DNA of 54,376 bases, from positions 1-54,376 of the forward strand of contig JANQRW010000045.1 of assembly GCA_028284365.1 (NCBI GenBank), read 5' to 3'. This DNA comes from Marinicella sp. (GTDB taxonomy: Bacteria; Pseudomonadota; Gammaproteobacteria; Xanthomonadales; Marinicellaceae). The position numbers and the translations under genes were made by a program. This document shows, piece after piece, positions 34,621 through 44,639 of this stretch. Position 1 is the stretch's first letter. Every line of letters begins with the position of its first letter. The notes under the pieces were generated by a model. That model ran no database searches and was not told where the DNA came from. It was given only the letters and a program-made list of their open reading frames with translations.

Positions 34621-34944
34621 ATGTATGTGATTTCAAGCATTGAACCAAATATGGACACCCTGTCTTTCCACAGTGAATACCTAAGTCTGTTTATCTCTTT
34701 AATAATTGCTGGTACAGGGCTTAATTTAGCGTTACAAGAACATTCAAACAAAACTTACCGCATCGGCAACAAAGAAATCAATCAACAAAAAGCACACACT
34801 GCCGCCATGTTGGCGGTATTGGGCATCGTCATTCAAGTGGTCTCAAATGCAATGCAGTCGTTAGACGGAAGAACTCTACTCCTTGATGAAAAAATCCTGG
34901 GAGCGTATGCGTTTGTCTTAGCTGTCATGATTATAAAAAAGTAA
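34621..34944 (+). CDS. Small hypothetical membrane protein
   Basis: 107 residues, or 97 if the ATG at 34651 is used. Three hydrophobic segments (LSLFISLIIAGTGLNLAL, AAMLAVLGIVIQVVSNAM and ILGAYAFVLAVMIIKK) surround a short charged loop. No family was recognised. It stands 43 bases after repeat copy C. Confidence 0.6.
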   Translation: MYVISSIEPNMDTLSFHSEYLSLFISLIIAGTGLNLALQEHSNKTYRIGNKEINQQKAHTAAMLAVLGIVIQVVSNAMQSLDGRTLLLDEKILGAYAFVLAVMIIKK

Positions 34945-35118
34945 ACATTCCTCTCATGCACCATTGACAGCATTGATAACACCACACCCACAGTAACCAT
35001 GTGCTGCGAATACATTGTTAACATAACTATTTTCATCACCTTAATAAGTATACACATCGACAGTTTGAGCTAAACCCTTTAAAATAAATAGAAACCAAAG
35101 TCACCAAAGAGGCGTATT

Positions 35119-35526
35119 GTGGATAAAGATTTAAAAATAGCGATGGTGGTTATCAGCATTATTTTACTGATTGCCCTGTTCGAGGACTCTAAGCCCATGC
35201 TAAACAGCAGCTCGATGACCCCCTCAAAAACAACTGGCAAAACCAAAGAAACCAGCCAAGCCAGTAAGCATTCGAGTGAAAAATCCTGTTACCACAATGG
35301 CATAGAACTGAAAGGCAAGGTGCAGTTCGTGGACTCGTTTCCTGATTTAAAAATCAAGTACGTCAGCTCTTTTGCTGATATCCATGTGGAGTTCGTATCG
35401 TCTTTTCCAGATGATTGTGGCCAATGGCAGGAAGTCTCATCATTCCCTGATTTCAAAGTGCAAGTGGTTGATTCTTTTCCTGATATAGAAGTAAAGAAAG
35501 TCAATTCATTTCCAGGTATGCAATAA
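35119..35526 (+). CDS. Membrane-anchored SFPD-repeat protein (possible septoil-knot fold)
   Basis: 135 residues from a GTG start, with AGAGG 6 bases upstream. An N-terminal membrane helix ([12 protein letters not shown]) and a Ser/Thr/Lys-rich linker lead into about 70 residues made of six SF[PA][DG] units spaced 11-14 residues apart ([20 protein letters not shown] and so on), with one Cys before the array and one inside it. The short repeats alternate beta strands. This type of unit has been linked to the deeply knotted 7(1) septoil domain; that link here is an inference. Function unknown. Confidence 0.8.
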   Translation: MDKDLKIAMVVISIILLIALFEDSKPMLNSSSMTPSKTTGKTKETSQASKHSSEKSCYHNGIELKGKVQFVDSFPDLKIKYVSSFADIHVEFVSSFPDDCGQWQEVSSFPDFKVQVVDSFPDIEVKKVNSFPGMQ

Positions 35527-35581
35527 AAACAGCACCTCTAAAACCAACAAACCTCAAAGTAAGCTTTTAGGAACAAACACC

Positions 35582-37534
35582 ATGAATTCACCCATAAAAA
35601 AAGTATATCCGGTAAACCCTGATTTCGCAGCTGACGCAATTTGCGACAATGACAAATACCTACAAATGTACCAACAGAGTATCAGTGACAATGAAGCATT
35701 CTGGGCCGAACACGGGCAACGTTTAGACTGGTATAAACCTTACACCCAAGTCAAAAACGTGTCATTCAGCAAAGATGACCTACACATCAAATGGTTTGCT
35801 GATGGTGAATTAAACGTCTCTTACAATTGTATCGACCGGCATTTGCCAGAAAAAGCCAATCAAACTGCCATCATTTGGGAAGGAGATAATCCAGACCAAT
35901 CGAAGCACATTTCATATGCTGAATTGCATCAACACGTTTGTATATTTGCCAATACCTTAAAAAAATTAGGCGTGGTCAAAGGAGATCGGATTACACTGTA
36001 TATGCCTATGATTCCCGAAGCAGCCTACGCCATGCTTGCCTGCGCCCGCATCGGCGCCATTCATTCAGTGGTTTTTGGCGGTTTTTCTCCTGATGCTTTG
36101 GGTGAACGAATCATTAACTGTAAATCAAAACTGGTTATTACAGCAGATCGCGGTGTGCGTGGGGGTAAATCTATTCCCTTAAAAGCCAACGTCGATAAAG
36201 CCACTGAAAAACCTGGTGTTAAAGACTACCTCGAATCGGTACTGGTGATTAAAACATCTGACCACGATGTCACTTGGCAAGAACACGACCATTGGTATCA
36301 CGAAGCCAGTGACGGTATTGATGCAGTTTGTGAGCCTGAAGTGATGAATGCTGAAGACCCTTTGTTTATTCTTTATACATCAGGCTCAACTGGTCAACCC
36401 AAAGGAGTTTTACACACCTCAGGTGGTTACTTGGTTTACGCCTCAATGACACATGAGTACGTGTTTAACATTCATTCTGGTGATACTTATTGGTGTACCG
36501 CTGATGTTGGCTGGATTACAGGCCACAGTTATGTGGTTTATGGACCTCTGGCCAATGGTACCACCACCTTGATGTTTGAGGGTGTGCCTAATTACCCTGA
36601 TTTCAGCCGCTTCTGGCAAATCTGTGACAAACACGAAGTCAATGTGTGTTACACCGCCCCCACCGCGATTCGCGCTCTGATGAAAGAAGGCGATGAACCA
36701 GTCCAAGCGACATCTCGAAAATCACTGCGCGTTTTAGGCACTGTCGGCGAGCCAATAAATCCAGAAGCATGGAAATGGTACTACGAAGTGGTTGGTGATG
36801 AACGCTGTCCCATTGTTGATACCTGGTGGCAAACTGAAACAGGAGGCATCATGATCACCCCCTTACCTGGTGCCACAGATCTAAAACCCGGTTCAGCCAC
36901 TCGACCATTTTTTGGCATCAAACCAGCATTACTCGATGATGATGGCAATGAACTATATGGAGAAACAAGTGGCAACTTGGTCATCACAGGCTCATGGCCT
37001 GGACAAATGCGTACTGTTTTCGGTGATCATGAGCGTTTTTACACAACTTATTTTGCCACTTTTGATAATGTATATACCACAGGCGATGGTGCCAAGCGTG
37101 ATGCTGATGGCTTTTACTGGATCACTGGGCGCACCGATGACGTATTGAATGTATCTGGGCACCGCATGGGCACCGCAGAAATTGAGAGTGCTTTGGTAGC
37201 ACATGATGCAGTGGCTGAGGCTGCTGTGGTTGGCTACCCGCATGACATCAAAGGTCAAGGCATCTACGCCTATGTGACTTTGAACAGTGGGGTCAATGAT
37301 TCAGATGATTTACGCACCGAATTAGTGAAATGGGTACGCAAAGAAATTGGGCCCATTGCGACTCCAGATAAAATCCAATGGGCACCTGGTTTACCGAAAA
37401 CCCGTTCTGGCAAGATCATGCGGCGAATTTTGCGCAAAGTTGCTGCCAATGAACATACCAACCTGGGTGACACATCCACCCTGGCGGAACCTGAAGTCGT
37501 GACCAACCTGATCAATAACCGTTTAAACAGATAG
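35582..37534 (+). CDS. acs: Acetyl-CoA synthetase
   Basis: 650 residues, full length. It makes acetyl-CoA from acetate, ATP and CoA. The AMP-binding P-loop is [11 protein letters not shown], the adenine-contact segment [10 protein letters not shown], and the C-terminal catalytic Lys lies in TRSGKIMRR, the site of regulatory acetylation in homologues. It is a single gene, 55 bases after the SFPD-repeat gene. Confidence 0.98.
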   Translation: MNSPIKKVYPVNPDFAADAICDNDKYLQMYQQSISDNEAFWAEHGQRLDWYKPYTQVKNVSFSKDDLHIKWFADGELNVSYNCIDRHLPEKANQTAIIWEGDNPDQSKHISYAELHQHVCIFANTLKKLGVVKGDRITLYMPMIPEAAYAMLACARIGAIHSVVFGGFSPDALGERIINCKSKLVITADRGVRGGKSIPLKANVDKATEKPGVKDYLESVLVIKTSDHDVTWQEHDHWYHEASDGIDAVCEPEVMNAEDPLFILYTSGSTGQPKGVLHTSGGYLVYASMTHEYVFNIHSGDTYWCTADVGWITGHSYVVYGPLANGTTTLMFEGVPNYPDFSRFWQICDKHEVNVCYTAPTAIRALMKEGDEPVQATSRKSLRVLGTVGEPINPEAWKWYYEVVGDERCPIVDTWWQTETGGIMITPLPGATDLKPGSATRPFFGIKPALLDDDGNELYGETSGNLVITGSWPGQMRTVFGDHERFYTTYFATFDNVYTTGDGAKRDADGFYWITGRTDDVLNVSGHRMGTAEIESALVAHDAVAEAAVVGYPHDIKGQGIYAYVTLNSGVNDSDDLRTELVKWVRKEIGPIATPDKIQWAPGLPKTRSGKIMRRILRKVAANEHTNLGDTSTLAEPEVVTNLINNRLNR

Positions 37535-37700
37535 CAGTTCCCTGCTCCACAATTCATTGATTAACTTAAGCACTCACCTGCAATGCTTGAATCAATAGCC
37601 ACAGACTGACAAAGCTCGTCATGACTACATCTGCCCTTTTACTTTAGAGGATGGGTTCAAATTCACTCTTCTGTTCTTGAAATCAAGTTGGTATGAAATT

Positions 37701-38663
37701 TCACTTGGTTCTTAGCCAGACTAAAATTAACATCAACAAACCCAGTAAGGTCATTGAAAACAAATCGCCTACAGGAACCTGCCTTACTGGCTCAGAACCG
37801 CCACCCAAACTTATATCAATGCGCCCAAATGGACTGGTGGCTAAGGCATTGTTATTCATCAATTGCGTGCCTCCGAACACATCAGATATTTCTCTGGCCA
37901 GTGGTTTTAAAGTAAATGGCAAAGGAGAGTTATCTGGAACCGGTTCAACAGATATGACCGCCCTGTGTGAATCAGTCAAATCACGAAGCGGGTTGATAAA
38001 GTCCTGACCTGGAAATGGTGGGGTTGGGCCTAAACCAGCCGCAGGTCCTCCAGCATCACTGTCGGGACCATTTTCATCTAAAAAAGTACCTGTTGAAATG
38101 GGTGTATTGCTGTTAACATCAACAACCCACCCTTCATAAGTCCAACCAACAGGCAGTGTAGGCAAACCTAAACCAGCATCAGGGGTTGGTGGAACCATAT
38201 ACCAAATGCCATTTTCAAAAGAGCCACCTTTTCCAGCTGAAGGTGCTGCCAGTACAAACCTGCCCGTAGCTGCTGTTAAATCATCACCAATGGCAGCAGC
38301 ATGCCCAATGGTTACATCAGCAGAACCACCATTGATGTCTCCAGCCAATAAATGCGAATCTGCTGGTGCCACATCCGTATCAGGAAAAGGTTCAATGGTG
38401 AGGACAAAACTGCCGGCTCCACTGACAACCGTATCATCCACAGTAAATACAGTTTGGCTCAAAACACCTGAGTCATTTACTGTGAAAACACCCGTCGATA
38501 CCGGTGCACCACCCACAATCAGCCAACCTTCATACCTCGCCATAGGCCCCAAATCTTCCAAGCCATTCAGGTTAAACGTCAACGTTGCTGAAAAGGCTGG
38601 AATGGCACTCAAAAAAGCAAAGACAACTACAGCTATTTTTAAAGATATTTTTTGTACATTCAT
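37701..38663 (-). CDS. Exported protein with a duplicated RskA-like domain and C-terminal anchor
   Basis: About 320 residues from the ATG at 38661-38663, which has GGAG seven bases upstream; two ATGs further out are the longer reading. A signal peptide (AIPAFSA) is followed by two related units. The first is YEGWLIVGGAPVSTGVFTVN with FVLTIEPFPDTD; the second is YEGWVVDVNSNTPISTGTF with AVISVEPVPD. Both recall the extracytoplasmic domain of RskA-type anti-sigma factors. The C-terminus is P-V-G-D-L then a membrane helix and RTK, a CTERM-like anchor near the IPTL type. It stands alone, with no sortase or sigma factor nearby. Confidence 0.8.
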   Translation of the reverse strand: MNVQKISLKIAVVVFAFLSAIPAFSATLTFNLNGLEDLGPMARYEGWLIVGGAPVSTGVFTVNDSGVLSQTVFTVDDTVVSGAGSFVLTIEPFPDTDVAPADSHLLAGDINGGSADVTIGHAAAIGDDLTAATGRFVLAAPSAGKGGSFENGIWYMVPPTPDAGLGLPTLPVGWTYEGWVVDVNSNTPISTGTFLDENGPDSDAGGPAAGLGPTPPFPGQDFINPLRDLTDSHRAVISVEPVPDNSPLPFTLKPLAREISDVFGGTQLMNNNALATSPFGRIDISLGGGSEPVRQVPVGDLFSMTLLGLLMLILVWLRTK

Positions 38664-38734
38664 AGTTAACTCCATCATGTAAAGTTTTGTATTAATTAGA
38701 ATTTCGGATTTATCAGGTTGATAAAATCAAGGCA

Positions 38735-40111
38735 TCAATCAATGAACTCAAAGCCATTGGCAAAAATCACATCTGTCACCTCATAAGAACCAATGTCACA
38801 ACGAACCTCAAACCCACCATACTGTGGCCTCGACACATCCCTCATATCAACTCTTAAACAAGCCCCCGCATGCCATCCATTCATTAATGGATTAAGCGCA
38901 CTGCCCTGATCAATCAATGGACTGTCATCCATCGGAGCTTGAGAGACAAAAAACTGAAAATTGTTCACTGGAGAAAAACCTTTTAATGGGTTAAGTTTTG
39001 CATCAGCATTTTCAACGTTATTAGCTGATGGTGGTAAATGGCAGCTCTCATCACTGCTGAAAATATGTGCAGGGTTATCCACATCACCAAGCAACAATTC
39101 CCCTTCCAGATCACCACAATTATCAGAGAAGTTATCTGCCAACACAGTGTTACTGATAAATAACCGCTCATTACCCACACCACCCTTGAAATCAATGCCT
39201 AAATGCCGGTTTCCTGTGATGTTGGAATTCACAACAAACATGGTCTCAACATCACGGCTTCTGATGCCAAATAACAACGATTCGATGCCATTAAACTGGG
39301 CACCGTTATCAGCTATCAAAGAATTAAAAATTGTTACAGAATCAAGATTGATAAAGTGTAAACCTTCACTTAAAAAACCCATTGAAACTGCTTGATTGTT
39401 ATGAATGGAACTTGAATCCATAAAAAATGTGCCACTGGTTTTGTACACTCCTGCACCACCAGCTTCCAACAAGGGAGCGCCCATAAAATCTGTGATGTTG
39501 TAACTGATATCTGAATCGATGATGGCTAGACCATTACCACCGAATTTACCTTCACTATAAATGCCGGCACCTAAATGAGCCTGATTGAGGGCGACATACG
39601 ATTTATTCAATTCAAAAAAACCCACCTGATCTGACACATAAATACCGCCACCTTTTCTTTCATTAACTAAACTGCCTAGTGCATTCCCATGAATAATTCC
39701 AATTCCCAAAAAACGAATTTGTTGACCGCTTGAGAGCTCAAAAACACGATCATTTATTAACTGAGCACTGATAATAGGCCGCTCTTCGAAAGTTCTGATA
39801 GGAACGTCAGGGTTTTCAATGCTCAAAGTTAACCTGCCAGTAATATCCAGGTCATTGAACCTTTGGTCATCAAAACCACTGTTTGTTTGGGTCAAAACAT
39901 AAGATGTGTATCTGGGTAAATAAATGGTGTCATTCGTTGCAAAAGCATTGGTTTGCATGATGGCAGCCCGAAGTGAACAATTACCATTAATATCAAGACA
40001 CAAACCATCTAACTGATCTACATCCAAAGTGTCTTCTGTGGTGTTCACGGTAAATTCAAGCCCTTGACAAGAGATTGAAACCAATAACAAAATAAGTGCT
40101 GTCTTTTTCAT
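38735..40111 (-). CDS. CSLREA-type beta-helix exported protein
   Basis: 458 residues. A signal peptide (MKKTALILLLVSISCQG) leads into the CSLREA-like opening FTVNTTEDTLDV with C-S-L-R-A-A-I-M-Q-T-N, then a long repetitive right-handed beta-helix (short strands with Asn turns). The last residues are DVIFANGFEFID, with the tail D-V-I-F-x-N-x-F-E shared with the FG-GAP protein 211 bases away. Such proteins are surface or secreted. AAGGA precedes the ATG. Confidence 0.87.
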   Translation of the reverse strand: MKKTALILLLVSISCQGLEFTVNTTEDTLDVDQLDGLCLDINGNCSLRAAIMQTNAFATNDTIYLPRYTSYVLTQTNSGFDDQRFNDLDITGRLTLSIENPDVPIRTFEERPIISAQLINDRVFELSSGQQIRFLGIGIIHGNALGSLVNERKGGGIYVSDQVGFFELNKSYVALNQAHLGAGIYSEGKFGGNGLAIIDSDISYNITDFMGAPLLEAGGAGVYKTSGTFFMDSSSIHNNQAVSMGFLSEGLHFINLDSVTIFNSLIADNGAQFNGIESLLFGIRSRDVETMFVVNSNITGNRHLGIDFKGGVGNERLFISNTVLADNFSDNCGDLEGELLLGDVDNPAHIFSSDESCHLPPSANNVENADAKLNPLKGFSPVNNFQFFVSQAPMDDSPLIDQGSALNPLMNGWHAGACLRVDMRDVSRPQYGGFEVRCDIGSYEVTDVIFANGFEFID

Positions 40112-40325
40112 CTTTACTTTCCTTCAATAATCATTTTTCAATCAAAAACAAATGGTAAGTAGGGTTTTTACTGAGTGTGGCAAAACCACCAGTGACTTTA
40201 ACTATCCAAATGTTGGCTCGGCCTGTTGACTCAATTGGAGAGGTGTAACCAAAGGTAAATCAAAAGGCCGAACACAAACCTGTATGTCATTAAAATTAAA
40301 ATGACTTTTTATGCATGCTTTATTA

Positions 40326-42011
40326 TCAAGATTCAAAATCGTTTTCAAAAATAACATCTGGATTTTCAAACTCGTAAACAATAACTGACCCAGCATCATT
40401 ATCTCCACCAGAGGAATCATCACCTGGTAGACTGACTGCCAGCTCTCTTCCATTACCAAAATCAGCAACTGTCATCGCATATGCCATTTCATCGAGGACT
40501 TCCCCTGAAGCCAGAAAATTGGGTTCATACAAACTATCAGTGGTGGTTATTCCATCAGGTCCGCCAAGTAAAACCAGGAAGGCTCCTCTTGAGTCATTTC
40601 TTCTTGGAATCCCCACCACTAAATCAGGATAAAAATCATAATTCAGATCTCCGCCGCTGGCTAAACTGTCACCAAACCGATCTGAATTTTCAGCATCACC
40701 GAATATTCCTGCGGTGTTTTGATGAAATATTTGATTTCCACCGGTATTCAAACCACCAAAACCACCATAAATCACGTGTACCACACCTGCATCATTAACC
40801 CCAGCTGCATTTAAGTCCTCTCTGGGTGCCGTAACCACTAAATCAGCAAATTGATCAGCATTAAAATCACCTGATATCAAGTTTTCACCAAACCGGTCAT
40901 GCGCTTCTACAACTCCGGCAACAGCGCCAGATTGAGACCAAATTTGACTGGTGCCATTTTCATCCAAACCAACTGATGCACCATTAAATACTTGAACGGC
41001 TCCTGCATTGGTTTCGCCATCTATGTCTTCCCCAGGGATACCGACTGCCAGATCTGAGAAAGAAGGCCCAAGCAGAGAAACACCTCGAAAACGGCCTGCC
41101 GCTAAACTCAAACCAAACTGATCATTACTTTCTACTGCAGACTCCGGTATGTCATCTGACTGTTGCGACAGAGAGTCTCGGCTATCAAAATCACCTGATA
41201 TACCAGAACTTTTGCCATAGAAGACTTCTACCTGTCCACCATCACTTATTTGATCCATGTTGCCAAAATCTTCAAATGGGGCTGATACAGCTAAATCATG
41301 ACAAAAATTCCCATTCTCCACATCACCATTAAAATTCCCAACCGCCATACTCCAGCCAAACCGATCCCCCGCAGATACTATCGCATCCAAAAAAATACCT
41401 GTACCAGTGCCTTGTAACAAAAATGTAGAACCTGCACCTAAATCAGCAAAACCATCAACTGAACCATAAAAGATATTGATTGCACCCACATCATTTCTTG
41501 GCACCCCACCATCTCCTGCCAACGTTACACTTTCATTGGGAGTACCAACAGCTAAATCCGTGATCCCATCACAATTAAAATCTCCACTGGCCAGTGACTT
41601 TCCAAACTGGTCATTCGCCTCGACACCATTTGAGTTCTCCAGATTGGGTGGATCGGTTACAAATGTTTGAAACAATAACTGGCTGTCATTACTGGTCAAT
41701 CCATTTGGGCTGCCATAAATAATTAACACTGTTCCAACATTATTAATGGTGCCGAAAAACTCAAAATCATAATTTGGAATTCCAATGGCCAAATCTTGAT
41801 AACCATCATCATTGTAATCACCGTGAGACACAGCTTCTCCAAGCCTATCTATGGCATCGGGTTCTTGCACAATCCCAGCAGTATCTAAATTCCACACTTT
41901 ACTGTTAATGATGTTGTTGAACAGTCGCTCAACAACAGTTTTCTCATCTGCAGCATTAGCAACATAAGAACTACTTACAGCTAAAGATAATAATGGTATT
42001 AATTTTTTCAT
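40326..42011 (-). CDS. FG-GAP repeat (integrin-like propeller) exported protein
   Basis: About 561 residues from the ATG at 42009-42011, with AGGAG 7 bases upstream; a longer reading starts outside the signal peptide. Seven FG-GAP units are visible, each with a Ca-loop and DLAVGIP core (YNDDGYQDLAIGIP, FNCDGITDLAVGTP, HDLAVSAP, SDLAVGIPGED, FNADQFADLVVTAP, FYPDLVVGIP, RELAVSLPGDD). That is a seven-bladed propeller. It ends PDVIFENDFES. It is probably secreted, with a binding role. Confidence 0.92.
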   Translation of the reverse strand: MKKLIPLLSLAVSSSYVANAADEKTVVERLFNNIINSKVWNLDTAGIVQEPDAIDRLGEAVSHGDYNDDGYQDLAIGIPNYDFEFFGTINNVGTVLIIYGSPNGLTSNDSQLLFQTFVTDPPNLENSNGVEANDQFGKSLASGDFNCDGITDLAVGTPNESVTLAGDGGVPRNDVGAINIFYGSVDGFADLGAGSTFLLQGTGTGIFLDAIVSAGDRFGWSMAVGNFNGDVENGNFCHDLAVSAPFEDFGNMDQISDGGQVEVFYGKSSGISGDFDSRDSLSQQSDDIPESAVESNDQFGLSLAAGRFRGVSLLGPSFSDLAVGIPGEDIDGETNAGAVQVFNGASVGLDENGTSQIWSQSGAVAGVVEAHDRFGENLISGDFNADQFADLVVTAPREDLNAAGVNDAGVVHVIYGGFGGLNTGGNQIFHQNTAGIFGDAENSDRFGDSLASGGDLNYDFYPDLVVGIPRRNDSRGAFLVLLGGPDGITTTDSLYEPNFLASGEVLDEMAYAMTVADFGNGRELAVSLPGDDSSGGDNDAGSVIVYEFENPDVIFENDFES

Positions 42012-42417
42012 GTCTATTCTCCTGATTTTTATAGGGCAGTTGATTCCAATTGAAGCTGTTACTTCACCACTGAATGACGAATTCATAAGCCACTCTTTTA
42101 CTTATATGATTCTGATCAACCGGATAAGAGGTTGAACAATAAACATAAAATCATGGTATTTGAGACAATCGTTTTTTTTATGATGGATGGTTGATGATTG
42201 TGTGATGATTTGCTTTATTTATGGGGTTTAATAAATGCTTAACATTTATTTCCAAACCATCATCGCTTCTGCTTTTTAAGATCAGTTCTCCCTCTGAGAT
42301 CACACGCACCAATGAATCTGCTCATGCGCAAAAACATGCTTTTTGAATGGGGTTGCTACTAAAGCCGGCTTTGTATCCAACCAGCAATCTGGTACTAGTT
42401 GCAGTGAAGCCTATGTG
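42012..42417. other. 406-base non-coding stretch
   Basis: Upstream of the FG-GAP gene and downstream of the regulator gene, both on the minus strand. Its promoters should be here. No specific motif was identified and no open frame with a ribosome site was found. Confidence 0.5.
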
Positions 42418-44379
42418 TCATAGGTTGTTTGTTTCAGGTTTTAAATTGAAGCGTTTTGCAAACAACTCATGCCGTTGAATCGCCTGCTCAACAATTTTTT
42501 GAAACTCTGGCATTGAATGCAGCGTTTTCATCGCTGGATCAGATAAAAAGTAGTTGGCAGGAAAAAAACCTTGATCAACTGCTAATTGCAAATTGTGCAA
42601 TGCCCGTACAGTGTCACCAGCCATTGCGAACAATTGAGCTTGTTTATAAGTCAGTTCACCATCTGTATGATTTTTATCAAGCCTTTGTTGCACAATCTTC
42701 GCAGCAATTTTCAATGCTGCTTCATTATCATTGTTCAACACATGCAACAATGCCAGTGAAAACCGTCCAAATAAATCATCAGGGGTTTTATCAAGTACAG
42801 ATTGAAGTATTATTTTCGCCTTATCAGTTTTTCCTGAAACCAATAAATTAAATCCCCGGTAATAATCATGATACGCATTCCCAGGCTCTGCCAACAAGCT
42901 CAAATGCTCATCAAATCGATTCAGATACAACATGGTATTGGGTGCTTGGCGGATGGGTTTTTCATTGAAATAGAATGGATCCAACTGCAGCATCCTATAA
43001 ACGTGTTCACTGGCCAGATTTAAAAAACCAGCATACCGTAAAGCATATACTTTACGATACAGTGCCTCTGGGTCATCCCAATCTGCCTCTTTATCATACT
43101 CAAATGCTTCTTCAACCCGATTGGATTCAATCAATATACCATTTCTGGCTATGGCCACCGTTCGGTATTTACCAGGAGCTAATTGTTCAACAATTTCAGC
43201 AACTTCGAGTGCTTTTTGATAGTTTTCTGTAGATTGACCGCAGACCCAAACACGTTTGAAATAATTAAAAAACAACTGGTTCCATGCATAGGCAAACTGT
43301 GGATCACGCGCTGTGGCTTGTTTGAGTAGTTCTTCGGCCCGATAAATTTCGCTACATGAATCTGTTCGCATGATGTGGTGAGCAGCTATCACCATGCGAT
43401 ATGCTTCTGGATCATTTGTTTCGGTTTCACCATCATCACTGATTACAACACCTGGTTTAATCAAACCAATAATTTCTCTGACCGTAACCCGGCGTTGTTT
43501 ATATAAATCATTCAAATCTTTAACTGTATGGGGGTAAGTGAATTGAAAACCACCCAATGCATAAGGCGTCAAAGCTGTATCACTTGTTTTTTTATACAAT
43601 GTTAAATGTATTTTAATGTTGGTTTCAGATACCAATTCTACAAAGCCTTCAATAATGAATTGTGCGCGTGTGGCTTTCTGAATCGACCAGATATCATCGA
43701 ACTGTTTCTTCATGATAGCCATGTTATCCGGATGTATCACTTTCATTTGGAGATTCAGCGCCAGTTGAGTGGTTAAATAATCAACCATTGATTGGGTCAA
43801 GGTTGATAATTCTTCGGTGCCGCCCTCAACATCAATCGGTAATACCGCAACAATCGGATAATTCATATTGGCTAACTTAGTATGGGTTTTGCCGTTACTT
43901 TGTGGTTGGTTTTTATATTGTTGATACCAAAACATAAAAACCAAAAAAAATATTAAAACCAACAACAAAGCTTTCGTTGTGCCCCGTCTGGAGTTGTTAG
44001 ACTCAATGGTTAAATTATTAGTTTGGACATCATCAATGTGTGTTTTTTTATGAACAGCAGTAACGAATTGATACCCTTTACCTCTAACGGTTCTGATGCA
44101 TGACTGTTTATTTTCAGGTCCATCTATTATTTTCCTGATTTCATAAATGGTCCTGGTGATCACATTTTCAGTCACCAATCGCCCACCCCACACTTCCTGA
44201 AGTAACTCATCTTTGGTGACAACGCGATTGCTGTGCTCAAGCAACAGCAACAAAGTTTCATAAACCTGAGGTTCTATTTCTATGGTTCGATTGTTTTTCA
44301 ATAATCGAACTGTATGTGGGTCAAGGCTGAATGAGCCAAATTCAAAAACCATCATCTGGGTAATTAATTTCGTATTCAT
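42418..44379 (-). CDS. ToxR/CadC-like membrane regulator with TPR domain
   Basis: 653 residues. Residues about 10-106 are a winged helix DNA-binding domain of the OmpR C-terminal type (IEPQVYETLLLLLEHSNRVVTKDELLQEVW and IRTVRGKGYQFV). A membrane helix lies at 137-152. The periplasmic part has a mixed domain and then TPR-like helical repeats from about 330 to the end. In CadC and ToxR relatives, the periplasmic side senses a signal and the winged helix acts on promoters from the membrane. Placed between surface-protein genes and divergent from the BNR gene, it is a likely regulator of one of them. Confidence 0.88.
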   Translation of the reverse strand: MNTKLITQMMVFEFGSFSLDPHTVRLLKNNRTIEIEPQVYETLLLLLEHSNRVVTKDELLQEVWGGRLVTENVITRTIYEIRKIIDGPENKQSCIRTVRGKGYQFVTAVHKKTHIDDVQTNNLTIESNNSRRGTTKALLLVLIFFLVFMFWYQQYKNQPQSNGKTHTKLANMNYPIVAVLPIDVEGGTEELSTLTQSMVDYLTTQLALNLQMKVIHPDNMAIMKKQFDDIWSIQKATRAQFIIEGFVELVSETNIKIHLTLYKKTSDTALTPYALGGFQFTYPHTVKDLNDLYKQRRVTVREIIGLIKPGVVISDDGETETNDPEAYRMVIAAHHIMRTDSCSEIYRAEELLKQATARDPQFAYAWNQLFFNYFKRVWVCGQSTENYQKALEVAEIVEQLAPGKYRTVAIARNGILIESNRVEEAFEYDKEADWDDPEALYRKVYALRYAGFLNLASEHVYRMLQLDPFYFNEKPIRQAPNTMLYLNRFDEHLSLLAEPGNAYHDYYRGFNLLVSGKTDKAKIILQSVLDKTPDDLFGRFSLALLHVLNNDNEAALKIAAKIVQQRLDKNHTDGELTYKQAQLFAMAGDTVRALHNLQLAVDQGFFPANYFLSDPAMKTLHSMPEFQKIVEQAIQRHELFAKRFNLKPETNNL

Positions 44380-44575
44380 TGGATTACATTTATCATCTTA
44401 TTATATCGACATTCATCATTTATTTTTAAAACCAATTCGCATTTTTCACTATGCATAATTCAGTAATTAGTGTTTCACTTTTATCAACTCATTTGAGAAC
44501 CAATTATCAGTTTGATTAAACACCCGTTAATTTGATGCTTTTAAGAGTCTGTTTTCCTACCGGCGAATATGACTT

Positions 44576-44606
44576 TTGACAGATCGAAAAGCATTTAATG
44601 TATGAT
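44576..44606 (+). promoter_or_regulatory. Possible sigma70 promoter of the BNR gene
   Basis: TTGACA (44576-44581) and TATGAT (44601-44606) with a 19-base spacer, 33 bases before the ATG at 44640. The elements are good, the spacing long. Confidence 0.5.
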
Positions 44607-44639
44607 AGATTCATCGCACAATAAAAAAGAGGAACTGAC

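Noticed and set aside
34954-35037. Minus-strand run reading NNVFAAHGYCGCG before a stop
   Set aside because: It is 27 codons long, preceded in frame by TAA, and has no start codon. It lies in the promoter area of the SFPD-repeat gene. Could be a remnant but not supported.
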